Shown: positions 53,537 to 63,716, numbered from the stretch's first letter. The stretch: DNA of 64,000 bases from Bacteriovoracaceae bacterium (GCA_018649885.1 JABIHA010000087.1:37334-101333), one strand, 5' to 3'. A program made the numbers and translations. The notes: a model not told the origin generated them from the letters alone.

Positions 53537-55660
53537 CTACTTTTTAGGCTCCAATCCTTTGATAGCTTTAGCAGAAAGTTTTACTTTTCCAAATCTATCA
53601 ACATCAAGAATTCTAACTTTTACAGTGTCACCTTCTGATACATACTCGTTAACATCTTTAACACGTTCGTCACAAAATTCTGAAACGTGTAGAAGTCCAG
53701 AAATACCAGATCCAATCTCAACAAATGCGCCGTATTCTTTAACTGTTACGACTTTACCATCATAATCAGTTCCAATTTTTGGACCATTTAATACAAGATC
53801 AATCTCTTCTAAACATTCTTTCATTCTCTGAATATTTGTACCAATACATAGAACCTTGGCATCATCATCAACTTCAATGCTGACATCAAATTCTTCTTGA
53901 AGTCTTCTAATAACCTTTCCACCAGGACCGATAAGGCCACCGATTTGATCTTGTTTAATTTGGATAGTTTCAATTTGTGGAACACCATCTTTCATTTCAG
54001 CTCTATGAGAAGATACAGTTTTGGCCATCTCTTCTAGAATATGCAATTTGCCTGTTTTGGCCTTAGCAAGTGCTTCTTTCAAAATAGCTTCAGAAATACC
54101 ATCTATTTTAATATCCATTTGAATTGCAGAAATACCGTCTTTTGTACCTGCAACTTTAAAGTCCATATCTCCTAGGTGATCTTCGTCCCCTAAGATATCT
54201 GTTAGGATAGCGTAATCATCGCCGTCTTTAATAAGACCCATGGCCACACCAGCAACTGGTGCTGTGAGAGGAACACCTGCATCCATCAAGGCCATTGAAC
54301 CAGAACATACTGATCCCATTGAACTTGAACCATTACTTTCTAAGACTTCGCAGTTAACTCTAAGTGTGTATGGAAAATCAGCAACATCAGGAAGAACCTT
54401 TTTAATTGCTCTTTCAGCAAGGTTTCCGTGTCCAACTTCTCTTCTTCCTACGCCTCTATAACCACGAGCTTCGCCCACACAAAAAGGAGCAAAAGTGTAA
54501 TGAAGGTAAAACTTAGTAGTATCAAGGCCGTGAAGCCTATCTCTCATTTGTGTCCCTTCTTTTCCACCCATTGTTACTGCTGCGAGAACTTGAGTCTCGC
54601 CTCTAGTAAACAGTGAAGAGCCGTGAACTTTATCAAGAACAGAGTTTTCAGTTTCAATTTCTCTTACAACATCAAGACCTCTGCCTCCAATTCTTTTTCC
54701 TTCCTTTAAAATATCATTTCTCATCATATTATATAAAAGTACATCGAGAGCAAAATGGGCCTCTTTACCAGCACTCGCACCCTCTTCAAGGCCAAAAGCT
54801 GCTAAGTCTTCTTTAATTACACCGCTTATTTTCTTTTCAAGATTGTAAATTGCATCTTGTCTTTCCATTTTCGGCGTAAAGTTGAGGCATTCTCTAGCTT
54901 CACCTGAGTAGTCACTAGTAACCTTTTCCATTAATTTTTTATGGGGCTCAACAACTGTAAAATCCCTCTTTGTTCTACCTACTTCACTGACCATAGTGTC
55001 TACAAGAGCACAAAAATCTTTGATATTTTTTTGAGCAAACATAATAGCTTCAAGCATTTCGTCTTCACTAATGAGGTTAGCTTCACCTTCGACCATTAAG
55101 ATGGCCTCTTTTGAAGCAGAAACAACAAGCTCAAGAGATGAGCTTTCGAGTTCTTCATTGGAAGGATTCAAAGTTAGAGCGCCATCAATCTTGCCTACTT
55201 TACAAAAGCCAACAGGTCCTTTGAAAGGAATATCTGAAATGGCGAGTGCTGCTGCAGCTCCAAGTCCAGCAAGGACTTGAGGGTCTGAGCTTTTATCAAA
55301 AGACACAACTTGCGCCATGATAATGGTTTCGCACATATATCCATCAGGGAAGAGTGGTCTAAAGGGTCTGTCGACCATTCTCATTAAAAGGATTTCATGA
55401 TCCCCTGGTCTTCCTTCTCTTTTCATATACCCACCAAGGAATTTCCCGGCTGAGTAAAATTTCTCTTTGTAATCAACTAATAGTGGAAAGAAATCTTGGC
55501 CTTGTGGTGCTTCTTTAGCAGAGCAAACAGTCACAAGAACTTGTGTTCCTCCAGATGAGACAAGAACGGCACCGTCTGCTTGTTTGGCCATTCTTCCAGT
55601 TTCTAGTGTGAGATCTTTTCCACCGTAGTTAAGGTGATACTCACGCTTTCCTTCATTCAT
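53537..55660 (-). CDS. pnp: Polyribonucleotide nucleotidyltransferase
   Basis: 707 residues, normal for PNPase. Two RNase PH domains (DFFPLLVDYKEKFYSAGKF, and GRREVGHGNLAERA in the second), then the KH domain GGLIGPGGKVIRRLQEEF and the S1 domain GKVVTVKEYGAFVEIGSGIS. Phosphorolytic 3'-5' RNA degradation and part of degradosomes. Downstream of rpsO as in most bacteria; dut follows two bases after the stop. Confidence 0.97.
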   Translation of the reverse strand: MNEGKREYHLNYGGKDLTLETGRMAKQADGAVLVSSGGTQVLVTVCSAKEAPQGQDFFPLLVDYKEKFYSAGKFLGGYMKREGRPGDHEILLMRMVDRPFRPLFPDGYMCETIIMAQVVSFDKSSDPQVLAGLGAAAALAISDIPFKGPVGFCKVGKIDGALTLNPSNEELESSSLELVVSASKEAILMVEGEANLISEDEMLEAIMFAQKNIKDFCALVDTMVSEVGRTKRDFTVVEPHKKLMEKVTSDYSGEARECLNFTPKMERQDAIYNLEKKISGVIKEDLAAFGLEEGASAGKEAHFALDVLLYNMMRNDILKEGKRIGGRGLDVVREIETENSVLDKVHGSSLFTRGETQVLAAVTMGGKEGTQMRDRLHGLDTTKFYLHYTFAPFCVGEARGYRGVGRREVGHGNLAERAIKKVLPDVADFPYTLRVNCEVLESNGSSSMGSVCSGSMALMDAGVPLTAPVAGVAMGLIKDGDDYAILTDILGDEDHLGDMDFKVAGTKDGISAIQMDIKIDGISEAILKEALAKAKTGKLHILEEMAKTVSSHRAEMKDGVPQIETIQIKQDQIGGLIGPGGKVIRRLQEEFDVSIEVDDDAKVLCIGTNIQRMKECLEEIDLVLNGPKIGTDYDGKVVTVKEYGAFVEIGSGISGLLHVSEFCDERVKDVNEYVSEGDTVKVRILDVDRFGKVKLSAKAIKGLEPKK

Positions 55661-55871
55661 ACATTCTCCGTTTTTGAATATTCCTCAATCTCGAATTGGG
55701 ATATTCAATAAGTTTTTAAAATTAAATTTTGAGTGAGGTTCTGCTTTTGGAATTTTCAGCAGTAGTTAAGGATATAAGTCAAAATAGTCAGGGGACTCAT
55801 TTCACCTATATCTTTAACGTCAAGAAAGCCCAAAGCTCCACTCACCCGCACATTATATCATCAATAGTTAT

Positions 55872-55893
55872 GGGGGACCATTGCTAGCCCCCC
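55872..55893 (-). promoter_or_regulatory. Hairpin in the rpsO-pnp spacer
   Basis: A GC-rich stem (five G facing five or six C, loop of about 11 bases) directly after rpsO on the minus strand. No U-tract follows, so it is more likely a processing or pausing hairpin, comparable in place to the RNase III site before E. coli pnp. A TATAAT (55852-55857, minus strand) could be a pnp promoter but lacks a good -35. Confidence 0.45.
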
Positions 55894-55907
55894 TCACCAT
55901 TTTATTA

Positions 55908-56174
55908 TTATTTTCTAAGCCCTAGCTCTTTAATAATGGCCTGATAACGCGAAACGTCTTTTTTGGTCAAATATTGTAAAAGAGATTTTCTTCTACCAAT
56001 TAGCTTTAAAAGACCAAGTTTTGAATGATGGTCGTGCTTATTGGCACTAAAGTGAGGCATTAAGTTGTTAATTCTTTTAGTCATAATCGCAATTTGAACT
56101 TCTGGAGATCCAGAGTCATTTTCGCTACGTCCAAATTTTTTAACGATTTCTTTTGTTTCTTCTGTGGTGATCAT
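55908..56174 (-). CDS. rpsO: Ribosomal protein S15
   Basis: 88 residues, normal length. EIVKKFGRSENDSGSPEVQI, LMPHFSANKHDHHSKLGLL and GRRKSLLQYL are the canonical S15 segments for 16S rRNA and S6/S18 assembly. GGAGAAAG precedes the ATG. First gene of rpsO-pnp-dut. Confidence 0.97.
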   Translation of the reverse strand: MITTEETKEIVKKFGRSENDSGSPEVQIAIMTKRINNLMPHFSANKHDHHSKLGLLKLIGRRKSLLQYLTKKDVSRYQAIIKELGLRK

Positions 56175-56269
56175 TTTCTTTCTCCGTTTCCCAAGTCTTT
56201 CAGAACAAAAACCTAGAAGAGGAATAGATCCATGGTTAAGACGGATCAGGGGTTATAGTTTAGCCATAT

Positions 56270-57364
56270 CTATCTAATAAAATCAGACATGTAAACCTTT
56301 AATTTTTTAAGGAGTCTCTCCTCAATCTGCCGAATTCTCTCTCTGCTGACCCCGTATTCATTGGCGATAGACTGGAGTGATGGCGGAACCTCGGTAAGTA
56401 GTCGTTTTTTAAAAATTTCTTTGTCTCTTTCTTTAAGTGAAGACACAAAGCCTTGGAGGTTTGATTGAAGAATTTCAAGTCCCTGCTCATCTGCAAGCTT
56501 TTCGTCAAAGGGTGTTTCACTCGATGCCAAAAGATCCTCAAACCTAGCAGAATCTCCATCCTTACTAATGGGCCTTGACAACGAAACTTCCCCGCCATGG
56601 GGCCCGAGTCTCTCCTCCATGATATTCACAGCTTTTTCGGAAACACCTAAATTCTCAGAAAGAGTTTTGGTATCAGACGGCAAGTCCAGCTGCTTGAGCC
56701 GGTTTTTTTCTTTCATCAAATTATAAAATAGCTTTTTTTGATCGGCAGTAGTTCCAATTTTTACCAAATGAAAGTTGTCGATGATAAATTTTAGGATGTA
56801 GGACTTAATCCACCAACTAGCATAATAGCTGAGCTTGGCCCCTTTTTCTGGATCATACTTAGAGACGGCCTTCATTAGACCAATATTTCCCTCTTGGATC
56901 AAATCTAAGACATTTTTGTAGGCATGGCGATACTCCATGGCAATTTTCACTACAAGTCGCAAATTGGCCTTAACAAGCTTTTTCGCAACATCGATATTGC
57001 CAGTCTCCACCAACTCTTTTGTTAAGCTCTGCTCTTCTTCTATAGAGAGAAGCCCATATGTACCAACCTCTTTGAGATAAATGGCCAGAGGATCTTGAAG
57101 GGATGGACCGGAAATATCTAAATCTTTGTCGAGTGAGACGGCCGGGGTAAAGTCTTCCCTCACTGTCAAAGTTGTATCGAAATCAGCTATCTCCTCTTCT
57201 ACCAGGATCGCTTCATCATTTTCATTTTCATTTTCATTTTCATTTTCATTTTCATGCTCAGTGCAAGGCCTTGCAGGATCTTGTTCAGCGGGCAATACTT
57301 CTACCTCACAGACCTTAGTCTTTAAGGGCTTTTCTTTTTTAGTATCTGTCTTTTTTTTGCTCAT
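56270..57364 (-). CDS. rpoH: RpoH-like sigma factor (sigma-70 family)
   Basis: 364 residues. Region 1.2 DPLAIYLKEVGTYGLLS, region 2 (NLRLVVKIAMEYRHAYKNVL, DLIQEGNIGLMKAV, YASWWIKSYI), then QKKLFYNLMKEKNRL, close to the RpoH box, and region 4.2 QSIANEYGVSRERIRQIEERLL. The N-terminal ~80 residues are an acidic extension not found in usual RpoH (about 290 residues). That extension contains six Glu-Asn dipeptides encoded by a hexanucleotide repeat. RpoH assignment over another group-3 sigma is inference. Confidence 0.88.
   Translation of the reverse strand: MSKKKTDTKKEKPLKTKVCEVEVLPAEQDPARPCTEHENENENENENENDEAILVEEEIADFDTTLTVREDFTPAVSLDKDLDISGPSLQDPLAIYLKEVGTYGLLSIEEEQSLTKELVETGNIDVAKKLVKANLRLVVKIAMEYRHAYKNVLDLIQEGNIGLMKAVSKYDPEKGAKLSYYASWWIKSYILKFIIDNFHLVKIGTTADQKKLFYNLMKEKNRLKQLDLPSDTKTLSENLGVSEKAVNIMEERLGPHGGEVSLSRPISKDGDSARFEDLLASSETPFDEKLADEQGLEILQSNLQGFVSSLKERDKEIFKKRLLTEVPPSLQSIANEYGVSRERIRQIEERLLKKLKVYMSDFIR
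57218..57253. repeat. Six perfect copies of a hexanucleotide (ATTTTC)
   Basis: Six tandem copies inside the rpoH-like gene, encoding (Glu-Asn)6 on the minus strand. Because the unit is six bases, slippage changes protein length by two residues without breaking the frame. Confidence 0.95.
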
Positions 57365-57442
57365 ATCTTAACCTAATTTTCTACGGGTTTATACATGAAA
57401 CAATGGGCGTTGTCTGCTAGCAAACAAGCGAGACGTGGTGCA

Positions 57443-59119
57443 CTAGATTTCAATTTCTGGAAAGCCCCTCTCAGACTTAAAGCGGTAATTTATATACTTT
57501 AGGGCGAATACCCCATAGCGGAAAATCACAGGAATCTTTAGGCTAGAGTTGTCCACTGTGAAGAAATAGTCCCCAGAGTAAGCCGACATTTGTGACACCA
57601 AGTCATTGGCTATCAGCTGGGCCAAATCTCCCTGCCAGGGAGGCACAATGAATTTTGATTTATTTTTTTCCAGTTGAGGAGCGATATGCGCCCTTAAGGC
57701 CTTGGTAATATTTTTTCTTTTTCTCTTGTCTCTAGGATCAGATTTATTCCATTCGGAAATAACCCAATTCACAAAATTCTTACGAAGCATGATGTCCATC
57801 GATAATTTAATTTTCCCAGTGCCATCAACTGACTTATCCCACTCTCCTAAATTAACATCATACTCAACAGCGAAGAGCTCGCTGATGGTAATTGTTGATA
57901 AGAATTCACGTTTCTTTTTAATTTTATCTAATGTAATTGATTCTTCAAAATTTACTTCCGTTGAAAAATTTTTTATCCCTTTAAAGGCCCAACGATTAAA
58001 AGACTCATCAAAAGAAGAAGTGAAATATTTCAAAGACTTTTGGTAATTACCTGAACGGATGAAAAAATCGGGAAATCCAGTTAATAAACTAACAAATTGT
58101 GAACTCATAATAATCTCATAATCTACTGTTCTGTTGTCGATCCACTCACCTATGGTAGGCTCTACAATGTCGCGTGGATAAGTGACATCTCTAAAGCGTT
58201 TACAATACAATCTATCGAGTTCTGTTTTCAGATCAATAAACCCCATGGACTTAGGAAAATCATCAATGAATTGATTAGGAGTAGTCTTTCGACACAGAAA
58301 TCCGATACAACTAACTTTAGTTGTGTCAATATCGGCCTTTGTTAAAATTCTACCTGTTTGATCGTCGATAAAAATTTTGGCACCCTCTAAATTTCTATTC
58401 ACAAAGGCCATGATTTGCGGATTTCTTAATAACGGAGGAAGTACTCTAAAATCTTTTACATCCCCACCCCATGAACAAAATGCCTTAAAAAGATCAACTG
58501 TTACATAGAGCTCTCTTTCAATAGATTTGGTATCTTCAGAAAATTTTGAAAGTAAAATAGGAAAGTACTTATTGCCTGCATAAGTAGGAAGTGGAAACTC
58601 CACCTTTGAGTCATATTTTTCTAAAAAATACTTCTTCAAATGCTGTTTACTAATAACACTTAAATTTTTAGAGCAATAATTTACTAAGTTATGTGACAAA
58701 ATATCGACTTTTTTTCTACTAAGGTTCATTCTCTTGGTGTATTCAACAATCGCCCTTGTAGTAACATCAAGACCTATATATTGAAGAGTCGCACCAACTG
58801 ATCTCAAGGCATTTTGCTCTGAGCTTATTGTCGGATATTCAATTTCATCATACTTAGAGCATCGATTTTTTAAGTTTTCACCTTCCCAATAAAACCCTAC
58901 GTATTTCCTCAAGTGCAACATCTGGGAATCGAGTTTCTGGACTTTTCTTGTTTTACTGTCAGGTCTAAAAACATACGCTAGCGGATCATGGGTTTTGGTT
59001 TCTTCAAACTCTCCAAAGATAAGACTATCAAGCGGTTGAAGACCCCACAAAGGGCCTGCGAAAAGCAGTGGATAGACTAGAAGAATTCTTCTAAGATGTT
59101 TCTCTGAAAAGAATTTCAC
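57443..59119 (-). CDS. Exported hypothetical protein
   Basis: 558 residues with signal peptide RILLVYPLLFAGPLWG. No recognised domain; scattered cysteines (ENLKNRCSKYD, NYCSKN, FCSW, IGFLCRK) suggest a periplasmic or surface location. The gene diverges from the helical-repeat gene by 61 bases. The last gene before rpoH on this strand, about 80 bases away, but not obviously in its operon. Confidence 0.6.
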   Translation of the reverse strand: MKFFSEKHLRRILLVYPLLFAGPLWGLQPLDSLIFGEFEETKTHDPLAYVFRPDSKTRKVQKLDSQMLHLRKYVGFYWEGENLKNRCSKYDEIEYPTISSEQNALRSVGATLQYIGLDVTTRAIVEYTKRMNLSRKKVDILSHNLVNYCSKNLSVISKQHLKKYFLEKYDSKVEFPLPTYAGNKYFPILLSKFSEDTKSIERELYVTVDLFKAFCSWGGDVKDFRVLPPLLRNPQIMAFVNRNLEGAKIFIDDQTGRILTKADIDTTKVSCIGFLCRKTTPNQFIDDFPKSMGFIDLKTELDRLYCKRFRDVTYPRDIVEPTIGEWIDNRTVDYEIIMSSQFVSLLTGFPDFFIRSGNYQKSLKYFTSSFDESFNRWAFKGIKNFSTEVNFEESITLDKIKKKREFLSTITISELFAVEYDVNLGEWDKSVDGTGKIKLSMDIMLRKNFVNWVISEWNKSDPRDKRKRKNITKALRAHIAPQLEKNKSKFIVPPWQGDLAQLIANDLVSQMSAYSGDYFFTVDNSSLKIPVIFRYGVFALKYINYRFKSERGFPEIEI

Positions 59120-59180
59120 CCTCGCTCCTTAATGATAAAATCTTTTAAATTCTATCGGCAAATCTACCGATTATATTTAC

Positions 59181-60605
59181 ATGAAAATCTTTACTTACCA
59201 TATCTTGACTATAGTGATCAGTTACCTCTTTACTGCTTCGGTAATCGCAAAGTCTCACTATCAAAATTTTCGCTGGGATAATCTTAGCAAGCTCGATATA
59301 CAAGAAAAGCAACAAGGCATTGAAATTGATCAAAAAGTTAAAAATCTAAAATTTCTTAAAGAGGCAAAATATTTTTTGATATCTGGCAATATTAACAAGG
59401 CAGAAAATCGACTAGTAAGAGTTTCTAATATTGGATCAAGTTGGAAAATCCGAGATCGCTATCTGGCGATTGTTTATTACCTGAAAGGAGAATTTCAAAA
59501 AAGCCTTAATCTATTAAGCGGTGATGACAAGAGAACATCAAGCTACTTAAACCAAACTTGCCTACTCAAGGCACTTAACGCTATTGCCCTTAGAGACAAA
59601 AAGGATATGAGAATTGATTTTAGTCTGTGTAAAATCTACTTGGAAAAACACAGCCAGACAGAAGTTTTTTGGCCTGACTATATTATGCAGATATATTTTC
59701 AAGACAACTACTACCTCGATGGAGAACCCATCCGGAAAGTCACTAAATTCATGCACACAAATGAGCTACTTAAAATTTGGCTAAAGTTAGCGCTCTTGTT
59801 TAAAAAAGAAGGTCTTGTAAAAAAAGAGCTCCCATTCATCCCTGCCGAAGCATATGAGCAAGACAAGGTCAGAGAGCTAATGGCACTGGTATTTTATCGC
59901 CTCGGAAAAATCAAAGAGGCATTAAAATACATTGAAGATATAAGTACTCCCAATGCTGAAAACCTAAAAGGCACATTCTATTTAAAAAAGAAACAGTACG
60001 AACTTGCTTATGGACACTTTCAATTGGCCTTGAAACAAAAGAGAAACTCCTCAATCGCAATTGAAAGGTCTCTACCGTTAAGTTGGATACTAAAAGAATA
60101 CGAAAATGGTCACACCCTTTCCCAGCAAATTAAGCCAAAGAGTGGTGAAAATTACCTTGAGAAGATGGCACTGACTTCAGCATTTTTAGTAAAGCTAAAC
60201 CTTCATAAAGATGCCAAAAAATCACTACTACAACTAAATGGCCATTATAATCAAAATATTCCGGTAGAAGTCTCTCAGCTCAATTACGTCAATGCCATAA
60301 TGCTCAAAGACAGAAATAGAGCGGCCAGATATACCAGAAAGGCGTGTGAGAAGTATGACGCCGTTGCATGCCAAACACAATTATTCTTAGCGCTTTGGCC
60401 AGACTTTACCAAGGCAATTCACCTTGATGAAGATATTATTAGTGAAGATAAGAAAGTTAGTTGGGATAAGTTAATTGGCCAGAAACAAACTTTTAGTTTA
60501 CAAGAAAGTGTCTATATCGATCAGGAAAATATAGAAGAAATGGATGAAGCACTAATAAAAATTCGTCCTGACCAAAGTGACTTTGATGTCAAAGAAGAAC
60601 TCTAA
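59181..60605 (+). CDS. Exported helical-repeat (TPR-like) protein
   Basis: 474 residues. Signal peptide FTYHILTIVISYLFTASVIA. From residue 60 on, helical hairpins with TPR-like spacing: SGNINKAENRLVRVSN, VFYRLGKIKEALKYIED, LKKKQYELAYGHFQLALK. Likely protein-protein scaffold in the periplasm. Overlaps the NadD-like gene by 20 bases, so the two are coupled. Confidence 0.65.
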   Translation: MKIFTYHILTIVISYLFTASVIAKSHYQNFRWDNLSKLDIQEKQQGIEIDQKVKNLKFLKEAKYFLISGNINKAENRLVRVSNIGSSWKIRDRYLAIVYYLKGEFQKSLNLLSGDDKRTSSYLNQTCLLKALNAIALRDKKDMRIDFSLCKIYLEKHSQTEVFWPDYIMQIYFQDNYYLDGEPIRKVTKFMHTNELLKIWLKLALLFKKEGLVKKELPFIPAEAYEQDKVRELMALVFYRLGKIKEALKYIEDISTPNAENLKGTFYLKKKQYELAYGHFQLALKQKRNSSIAIERSLPLSWILKEYENGHTLSQQIKPKSGENYLEKMALTSAFLVKLNLHKDAKKSLLQLNGHYNQNIPVEVSQLNYVNAIMLKDRNRAARYTRKACEKYDAVACQTQLFLALWPDFTKAIHLDEDIISEDKKVSWDKLIGQKQTFSLQESVYIDQENIEEMDEALIKIRPDQSDFDVKEEL

Positions 60606-61401
60606 AATCTGCCAACTTTATTTTAATTTTATTAGAATTGAAAACCAGTTACATTTATATTTGGAAAATGGCGAAATCCCCACGACAAAGAACCAACTAG
60701 GTGGCGATTTGACCAAACTCAGAGATCCACTCGTTCCAGAAAATTTTGAAATTTTTCTTTCAAATACTGCAAGTTTAAATGAGCAGAACTATGTTAGCAT
60801 CGCCTGCTTGCCCGAGTTTTCAAAAGAGCAAAATAGATGCCTGCTAATCGCTATTAGCGAAATCAGTCCACTTGGAATTGCACACAATACCCAGTATCAA
60901 AAACTCATTATCTATGGCGGAAGTTTTAATCCACTGCATGTTGGCCATATTGAATGTATCAGGCAAGGTCTCAAAATTGGCAATGTGGTTGTAGTTCCAG
61001 ACCATAATCCTCAAAAAGAGTTAGAAAAGATTGATCTATATAGCGTTGTGAAAAAAATAGCAGAGAAACTGCCACATAAAAATCTTCATTTTTATCTCAA
61101 ATTTGCACTTTGTGCTGTACCAAACCCAACGGTCAACTGGCTTCCACAAATCAATTGTGAGCAAAAATACCTATTGATTGGAGACGATTCGTTTTACAAT
61201 ATCCACTCTTGGGTTGATTTCGCTAATTTAATTACTTCACTTAAGGGAATCTATATAGTGCCTCGTATTTGTAACGAAGTGGCCTTTGGAAAAACAAGAG
61301 AGCTTCTCTTAGAGATAAAACCTGACCTTGAAATAGTAGCACTCGAAACTCATAAGCACCAAAGCACTAGCTCCACAAAACTTAGGGACGACCCCCAATA
61401 A
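60586..61401 (+). CDS. NadD-like nucleotidyltransferase with N-terminal extension
   Basis: 271 residues. From about residue 107: IIYGGSFNPLHVGHIECIRQ (nucleotide-binding H-x-G-H), VVVVPDHNPQKE, GDDSFYNIHSWVDFANL and the closing TSSTKLRDD, together the nicotinate-nucleotide adenylyltransferase pattern. Bacterial NadD proteins have about 200 residues; here some 105 residues of unknown fold precede the catalytic core. It may be the genome's NadD or a related adenylyltransferase. ATG 60586 lies inside the preceding gene; ribosome site weak. Confidence 0.7.
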   Translation: MSKKNSKICQLYFNFIRIENQLHLYLENGEIPTTKNQLGGDLTKLRDPLVPENFEIFLSNTASLNEQNYVSIACLPEFSKEQNRCLLIAISEISPLGIAHNTQYQKLIIYGGSFNPLHVGHIECIRQGLKIGNVVVVPDHNPQKELEKIDLYSVVKKIAEKLPHKNLHFYLKFALCAVPNPTVNWLPQINCEQKYLLIGDDSFYNIHSWVDFANLITSLKGIYIVPRICNEVAFGKTRELLLEIKPDLEIVALETHKHQSTSSTKLRDDPQ

Positions 61402-61403
61402 AA

Positions 61404-62366
61404 TCAATCTTCTAATTCTTTCAAAAGAAGGTTTTCTAAATTTTTTACAAATTGAGGTAATAACTCTCGGTCCTCAATATGTTGAAATGAAATATCTGAA
61501 AAGGGTATGAATATATGATATTCCCTAAATGATGAAAATCGATCAACCGATTTATTTTCAAATCTTTTAGCAATTTGATTTACGTTAATAGAAGCTGTTG
61601 CTTGTTCACTGTCAAATGAAAAGAGATTACTATCAAGACGACCAAAATGATTTTGAATCACTTCCACGTTGGGGACTAAACACCCTTTAAAATGTTCAAG
61701 GTTTAAAGATAGTTCAATTTTTTCATCTAAAATAATTCTGTCAAAACTTTTTTTATCTCTAATTTCAATAACAAAACCGTTCTCAGACATTTGTTTTATC
61801 CAAAGAAGATCTTGGTGCCAATTTCCATCACTCCCCCTTGAGGCAAGAGCGGAGTTAAACCTTACTCTGAACTCTCTCATGGGTAGCCCTTTTTGGAAGA
61901 TTTTCCAAAAAATAAACTGATGATAGATTTTATGGTCAAACCACCTCATAGTATCAAGGCCGAAAAATGGTCCCGACTTATTAACTAATGAAACTTGTAA
62001 GTCCGACTCTTCATCACTATCAAACCAAGTAAGTCTCATTCGTGGATCAAGGTAGCTATAGTAAAGATCGTAGTAACTGACCTCCAGTACTTCCCCTTTT
62101 CTTGTAACCCAGGCCTTCAAACCTTTTAATTCTTCTAGTGCTCTATCTAATTCTTCTTTGGCCTCAGCACACTCTTTGGAATTAATGGCGAGGGCCTTCT
62201 TAAATATACAAGTCTTTCTCCAGTCGGCCCAATGAAAAGATAGGTTGCCTGTTGGAGACAGATCAAGTTTTTGTTCTAAATCGTTGAGAAAAAGATAGTC
62301 TTTGATTCCAAAAATGAATTCTTCTGAAGAATCCTCTTCAAATTTCCTAGCTGCGGAGCTTTTCAT
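61404..62366 (-). CDS. Hypothetical cytoplasmic protein
   Basis: 320 residues without signal or membrane segment. Beta-rich with acidic patches; a segment MREFRVRFNSALASRG could belong to a PilZ-like fold but lacks the RxxxR motif in its usual form. Start ATG 62366 follows GGAG by six bases; an upstream ATG at 62396 adds ten residues without ribosome site. Convergent with the NadD-like gene, with two bases between stops. Confidence 0.55.
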   Translation of the reverse strand: MKSSAARKFEEDSSEEFIFGIKDYLFLNDLEQKLDLSPTGNLSFHWADWRKTCIFKKALAINSKECAEAKEELDRALEELKGLKAWVTRKGEVLEVSYYDLYYSYLDPRMRLTWFDSDEESDLQVSLVNKSGPFFGLDTMRWFDHKIYHQFIFWKIFQKGLPMREFRVRFNSALASRGSDGNWHQDLLWIKQMSENGFVIEIRDKKSFDRIILDEKIELSLNLEHFKGCLVPNVEVIQNHFGRLDSNLFSFDSEQATASINVNQIAKRFENKSVDRFSSFREYHIFIPFSDISFQHIEDRELLPQFVKNLENLLLKELED

Positions 62367-63050
62367 ATTTTCTCCAAATAAGTATCCATTAGCCACATTC
62401 TAGCTTAAAAATGCATAGCAGGTATCAATAATTAACACAAATTGATAAATAAGCCCTTTTTAAGTAAGTTGTAAGCGCTTTAGAAAATAAAAATTATTGA
62501 GGATGGTACTTTCAAACACACTTTGTCCCTAAATCAATAAGGTTGAAGTTGATGAATCTGGAATGTGGTCCTAGTACTCCCTCCACTAAAATTTTAAAGA
62601 TTTAAAACAAAGTTATTAGCTTAATGGGTTCATTTTGAGATTTTTTAGTGCCGTTTTGATATTAAATCAAGGTAAGTTTCATTTTTTATTCTTTTATAGG
62701 AGCATATTACATCGGGGTTATAAATTATTTAGACTATGGTCACAAAGCTATGCTAATTCTTTTCTTACAAATTGTTTGTCAGGTGAGTCTTATTTCAGCG
62801 AGTATCTTAATAAAAATGAATTTCAACTAATGATAGACTCAAAAATCGGTAAGTTTGCCTCAGATTCTAAAAAAAGCTTTATTTTGAGCATCTATTATAT
62901 CTCTAAAATTTTCATTGTTAGTAATATGGCTGGTTTGTTTCTAGTAAAATGACCGCACTCCAATCTTCTGTAAATTTCTATCTTGATATGTCCAAAACCA
63001 CCACGATTATAAGAGAAACGAATCCCACTTTCAAGTTAACTCCATCCTAG
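62367..63050. other. AT-rich region with one doubtful frame
   Basis: A 684-base stretch between two minus-strand genes. A plus-strand frame of 105 codons at 62635-62952 starts with TTG, lacks a good ribosome site and has an odd Phe/Ser/Tyr composition. I do not accept it as a gene. No RNA or promoter was recognised. Confidence 0.35.
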
Positions 63051-63716
63051 TTATTGAGGTATTGTGTTCAAAATGTGGTCAGCCGCTTCTTTTGTTGCAG
63101 CAACAAAATCTAATTTCCCTCCAGCTTCTTTTCTCGCTCGGTCAAATTCTTGAGTTCTGGTTTCATTCCACTCAGAGGCTGCTTGATAAACTTCAATTCC
63201 TAACTCACCACCCATTGTGCTTGTTAAACAACTGAAGCTAGCTTCTCTTAATGCATGATCTGCGTATTTGAAAGCTATGTTATTTTTAAAGGCTTGAAAT
63301 CTATGTGAGATTGATTTGATATTCTGATATTGGATTTTTGGATTTATGGTTAATAGTGAATCAAACTTTATGCCTTCTAGTTTGGAATAATATCCTTCTG
63401 AACTACTTACAAAATATACTAGAGGGCAGCCTCCAATATTTTGATTTAATACCCAAAGATCATAGGGTTCACCATCAAAAGTAGTTGACCCAATTAGCTC
63501 AAATTCAAATCCATTTACTATACGTCTCGCTTTTTCACCATTTTTCTCTTGGCAATCATTCGATAATTCATCAAGCTCTTTATATTCATTTGTTTGAACA
63601 CTATCAAGAAGTAGGTCAGAAGTACTAAATACCCCACACTGCTGAGACCCCTCTGATGCATTTGCATTAATCGAAAGCATTGCTACTAAAAGACTTATTG
63701 ATAAATAGTATTTCAT
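63051..63716 (-). CDS. Exported hypothetical protein
   Basis: 221 residues. Signal peptide MKYYLSISLLVAMLSINANA. Mature part with four cysteines (QQCGVF, NDCQEK, GGCPLV, FSCLTS) and helical C-terminus. GAGGAGAG precedes the ATG. No family recognised. Isolated. Confidence 0.65.
   Translation of the reverse strand: MKYYLSISLLVAMLSINANASEGSQQCGVFSTSDLLLDSVQTNEYKELDELSNDCQEKNGEKARRIVNGFEFELIGSTTFDGEPYDLWVLNQNIGGCPLVYFVSSSEGYYSKLEGIKFDSLLTINPKIQYQNIKSISHRFQAFKNNIAFKYADHALREASFSCLTSTMGGELGIEVYQAASEWNETRTQEFDRARKEAGGKLDFVAATKEAADHILNTIPQ

Noticed and set aside
62635..62952. Plus-strand 105-codon frame
   Set aside because: TTG start without a ribosome site, unusual composition and no domain.
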